Source: Mobilitalea sp. (GTDB lineage: Bacteria; Bacillota_A; Clostridia; Lachnospirales; Lachnospiraceae). From it: DNA of 8,228 bases. Positions 6,048-8,228 of the stretch are shown here, in pieces; the stretch's first letter is position 1; each line of letters begins with the position of its first letter. The DNA lies in contig JARKQP010000240.1 in the NCBI GenBank assembly GCA_029974875.1, positions 1 through 8,228 on the forward strand, read 5' to 3'. Both the position numbers and the translations under genes were made by a program. The notes under the pieces are model-generated. The model was given only the letters and a program-made list of their open reading frames with translations. It was not told the DNA's origin and did no database searches.

Positions 6048-8228
6048 TTATTTCAGTAAAATCATCGGATTACATCCGTGGCTGCCCATTCTGTTGCCGT
6101 ATATCGTGATTCCCTTTTCAGATGCCTCCAGTTTCACGGTTACATATCCCGCCTTTTTTATTTTCACCATAACAGGATCCGGAAGCTCAACCTCTATCCG
6201 TCTGCCATATCCGTAAGTACCGGTCTGCGCATATCTGGAAATACGTTCTTTCCCGGAACCACTATTGGAAAAAAGCGCCCTTCTGTCGCAGGACTGATCT
6301 TTTATGCCTATGGTACCGATCCGTTCCTCCTGGATATAAAGCTCTACAAGGCTATCCTCCAGCCTTTCATCCGTTTCTCTGGTCCCCTCGATACAAATGC
6401 AGTCGGATACCTCCATCACCAGGCTGGCCTTTTCAAACCCTTCCGCCATACATGGAAGCTCATACAGGATACTTCCCCTGCCATAGCCCCATATTGCATT
6501 GCGGGCCTGGTCTTCATAAACTCCGCTGTAGTAAAATCCTTCCCTCCGTACAATATCGGAGGGTTTTAATTCGATGCTGCTTCGATGGGTCCTGCACTCC
6601 GGTACCGGCTCCTTTTCCGGGAAAATCTCCAATTGAATATAGGTGGATGCCAGCTCCTCCTGCCCATGAAGCAATTTCACGAATAAATATCCGCCCTTAA
6701 ATTCTTCCGGCACCTTGCATTCTATGGTTTTAAACAGCAGGGGCTTCTCCGTCTCCACTGCGCCCTGCTCCATTCCCTGCAGCGGTGTTTCTTTATAATA
6801 TCCCTGTTCATCGATCCCTGTGAATTTCCATACCATTTCCACCGCTTCCCGGTCAGACAATCCTTCTCTCCAGAGGCTGACATATACAGGAATTGAAAGC
6901 TCCTCCCCCTCCTGTACCTTTGACAGGAACGGATAATCCAGATAGAGCAGGTTTTCGCTATTAGCCATTTCATAAGCTGCCTTGGTAAAATCCTCTTTTA
7001 CAAACCCAAAATCCCGTCTGATCCGGCCTGCGGTAAAAGGGCTGGTATCCTCATTTTCCTGGGATGCAATATTCATCCTGATGTAGCCTGCGATCTTCGG
7101 GAACATCCTAACCAGCTCTTCCTGCTTATCCGTATGGACGAATTCACTGATTAAAACAGGCTGCCCATTCTGCACCTCTTCACCGGTAAAGTTAAGATTT
7201 TTTAAATCCTGGGAGCAATTACGCTGCAGCAAATCCCTGATACTGTTATTTTGAAGTAATTCCCTGTTCTTCCAATGGAAAAAATTAAAATGTGATCCCT
7301 TATAATTTTGCTCTGCCAACCGGCCAAAGAACTCCCTTGCATCCTCAAATCCACCGGGATAGGCATGATGGTCAATTAGCTGGGTCTGTGCCGTCTTTCC
7401 ATAGCCCGAGTTATCAATCACCAATACCTGTTTTTGGTTTTCCTTGTAATAGCTTGCATATTCCCTGATTAAATTTTGTCCTAAGGGATTATCCCAGGGA
7501 CTCTTCTCATGATCTCCGGTTATCCCCCAGGACTCATTAAAGATGGAGCACAGAACAACAGAAGCATGATAATTATGCTTCCTTATCATCTGTCTCAGCT
7601 CCCGCCGGAGCATACTTTGCCAGTGGCGGTCCTCTGCTACCCCGTAAAAGTTCGAAGGAGTTTCATCCCAAACCAGCATACCCTTCTCATCGCACAGATC
7701 GTACCAGTCTGTTTCATTATCCTTGATATGCATCCGAATTAAATTATATCCACATTCTTCCGCAGCCAGGATATCATATTCGGCAGACCCCGGTGTCCTG
7801 CCCCGAAGCTTCGGATAGGTATAGATTCCCCAGGGATTATAGCCCTGGTCCATTACCCCTCTGATATAGGTCTTCCGGTCATTTATAGTGATGTATTTAC
7901 CGCCCAGATCATCCTCAGGGGAAATACCCACCTTACGGATCCCCAGCTTCCTCGTAAATTCTATCCGGTCCTCTCCGTCTCCCATCCTGGCAGAGATCTG
8001 ATACTGGTACGGATCCTTTGTGGTCCAGCGCCTGGTATTTTCAAGAACATAGGCGGCCTTACCTTCCAGCTTCCCCGTCCCTGGGTTAATTTCCGGCAGA
8101 ACCCGGGCTATTTTTCTATCCTCTATATATAAATCGAATCCTTCATCCAATTCTATTTTCCAGGCAAAAGCATCCCTGATAAAAAACTTCGGTTCTTCTG
8201 CAGCAAATTCAATCTCATTTTCACCCTC
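6048..8228 (-). CDS. Large glycoside hydrolase family 2 enzyme with C-terminal extension, N-terminus outside window
   Basis: The frame is open to the window edge, giving 726 visible residues; an apparent TTG start at 8150 is only an internal leucine codon. Numbering from the edge, residues 1 to about 105 are the Ig-like middle domain (R-R-W-T-T-K-D-P-Y-Q-Y, then F-T-R-K-L-G-I-R-K-V). The TIM barrel follows (Y-I-R-G-V-M-D-Q-G-Y; V-W-D-E-T-P-S-N-F), with predicted acid/base E232 in F-N-E-S-W-G (codon 7533-7535) and nucleophile E362 in L-I-S-E-F-V-H (codon 7143-7145). The barrel ends near residue 425. About 300 further residues look beta-rich: an Ig-like segment near 428-535 (D-Y-P-F-L, then I-P-V-Y-V-S-L-W) and a final beta-sandwich-like part near 545-726 that may bind carbohydrate. 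The missing N-terminus should hold the sugar-binding jelly-roll and would show whether a signal peptide exists. It is upstream of, and probably co-transcribed with, the smaller GH2 gene, which it resembles only in general plan and motifs. The substrate cannot be assigned. Confidence 0.93.
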   Translation of the reverse strand, partial: EGENEIEFAAEEPKFFIRDAFAWKIELDEGFDLYIEDRKIARVLPEINPGTGKLEGKAAYVLENTRRWTTKDPYQYQISARMGDGEDRIEFTRKLGIRKVGISPEDDLGGKYITINDRKTYIRGVMDQGYNPWGIYTYPKLRGRTPGSAEYDILAAEECGYNLIRMHIKDNETDWYDLCDEKGMLVWDETPSNFYGVAEDRHWQSMLRRELRQMIRKHNYHASVVLCSIFNESWGITGDHEKSPWDNPLGQNLIREYASYYKENQKQVLVIDNSGYGKTAQTQLIDHHAYPGGFEDAREFFGRLAEQNYKGSHFNFFHWKNRELLQNNSIRDLLQRNCSQDLKNLNFTGEEVQNGQPVLISEFVHTDKQEELVRMFPKIAGYIRMNIASQENEDTSPFTAGRIRRDFGFVKEDFTKAAYEMANSENLLYLDYPFLSKVQEGEELSIPVYVSLWREGLSDREAVEMVWKFTGIDEQGYYKETPLQGMEQGAVETEKPLLFKTIECKVPEEFKGGYLFVKLLHGQEELASTYIQLEIFPEKEPVPECRTHRSSIELKPSDIVRREGFYYSGVYEDQARNAIWGYGRGSILYELPCMAEGFEKASLVMEVSDCICIEGTRETDERLEDSLVELYIQEERIGTIGIKDQSCDRRALFSNSGSGKERISRYAQTGTYGYGRRIEVELPDPVMVKIKKAGYVTVKLEASEKGITIYGNRMGSHGCNPMILLK

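Noticed and set aside
5657..6109. 150-codon plus-strand open frame
   Set aside because: It is antisense to the two GH2 genes, has low-complexity, Cys/Pro/Ser-rich content, and no credible family motif. It is a shadow of the coding strand, as are the other plus-strand frames inside the genes.
8148..8150. TTG start for the larger GH2 gene
   Set aside because: The frame stays open for 26 more codons to the window edge, with sequence that continues the GH2 middle domain. The TTG falls inside that domain, so the gene is cut by the window rather than starting here.

Overview
The window looks like a carbohydrate-utilisation locus from a low-to-moderate GC Firmicute, most plausibly a gut-type Clostridia/Lachnospiraceae member. 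This rests on the YesM/YesN-type two-component pair, a Gram-positive style lipoprotein solute-binding protein, GGAGG-like ribosome binding sites and an AT-rich intergenic region. The assignment to an organism is inference from gene types, not a match to a known genome. All five genes are on the minus strand, so the locus reads from high to low coordinates. There is no RNA gene, CRISPR array, insertion sequence or integrase that I can support.

Layout in transcription order: (1) 8228-6048, a large glycoside hydrolase family 2 (GH2) enzyme whose N-terminus lies outside the window; (2) 6032-4278, a second, complete GH2 enzyme 15 bp downstream, very probably in the same operon; (3) 4277-3984, a 294 bp intergenic region holding a good Rho-independent terminator for the GH2 pair (hairpin 4167-4197, T-rich tail 4161-4166) followed by candidate promoters for the next unit; (4) 3983-2304, a YesM-type membrane sensor histidine kinase; (5) 2278-692, a YesN-type response regulator with a C-terminal AraC/XylS DNA-binding domain, 25 bp downstream of the kinase; (6) an 80 bp gap with a perfect 7 bp inverted repeat; (7) 611-1, the N-terminal 203 residues of a sugar ABC-transporter solute-binding lipoprotein that runs off the window.

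Working model (inference): an extracellular oligosaccharide is captured by the lipoprotein and imported by ABC permeases expected just beyond position 1. The YesM-like kinase senses the sugar, or a sugar-loaded binding protein, and signals to the AraC-type regulator, which would switch on the transporter and perhaps the GH2 genes. The complete GH2 protein has no signal peptide and is predicted to act in the cytoplasm on imported oligosaccharide; the location of the other cannot be judged. Both GH2 proteins keep the predicted catalytic acid/base (Asn-Glu-Ser-Trp motif) and nucleophile glutamates. The complete one lacks the Asn-Lys motif of beta-glucuronidases, so the substrate remains open. No radically new system is evident. 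The most interesting points are the two dissimilar GH2 enzymes side by side, the long C-terminal extension on the larger one, and a response-regulator receiver whose conserved lysine is replaced by glutamine.
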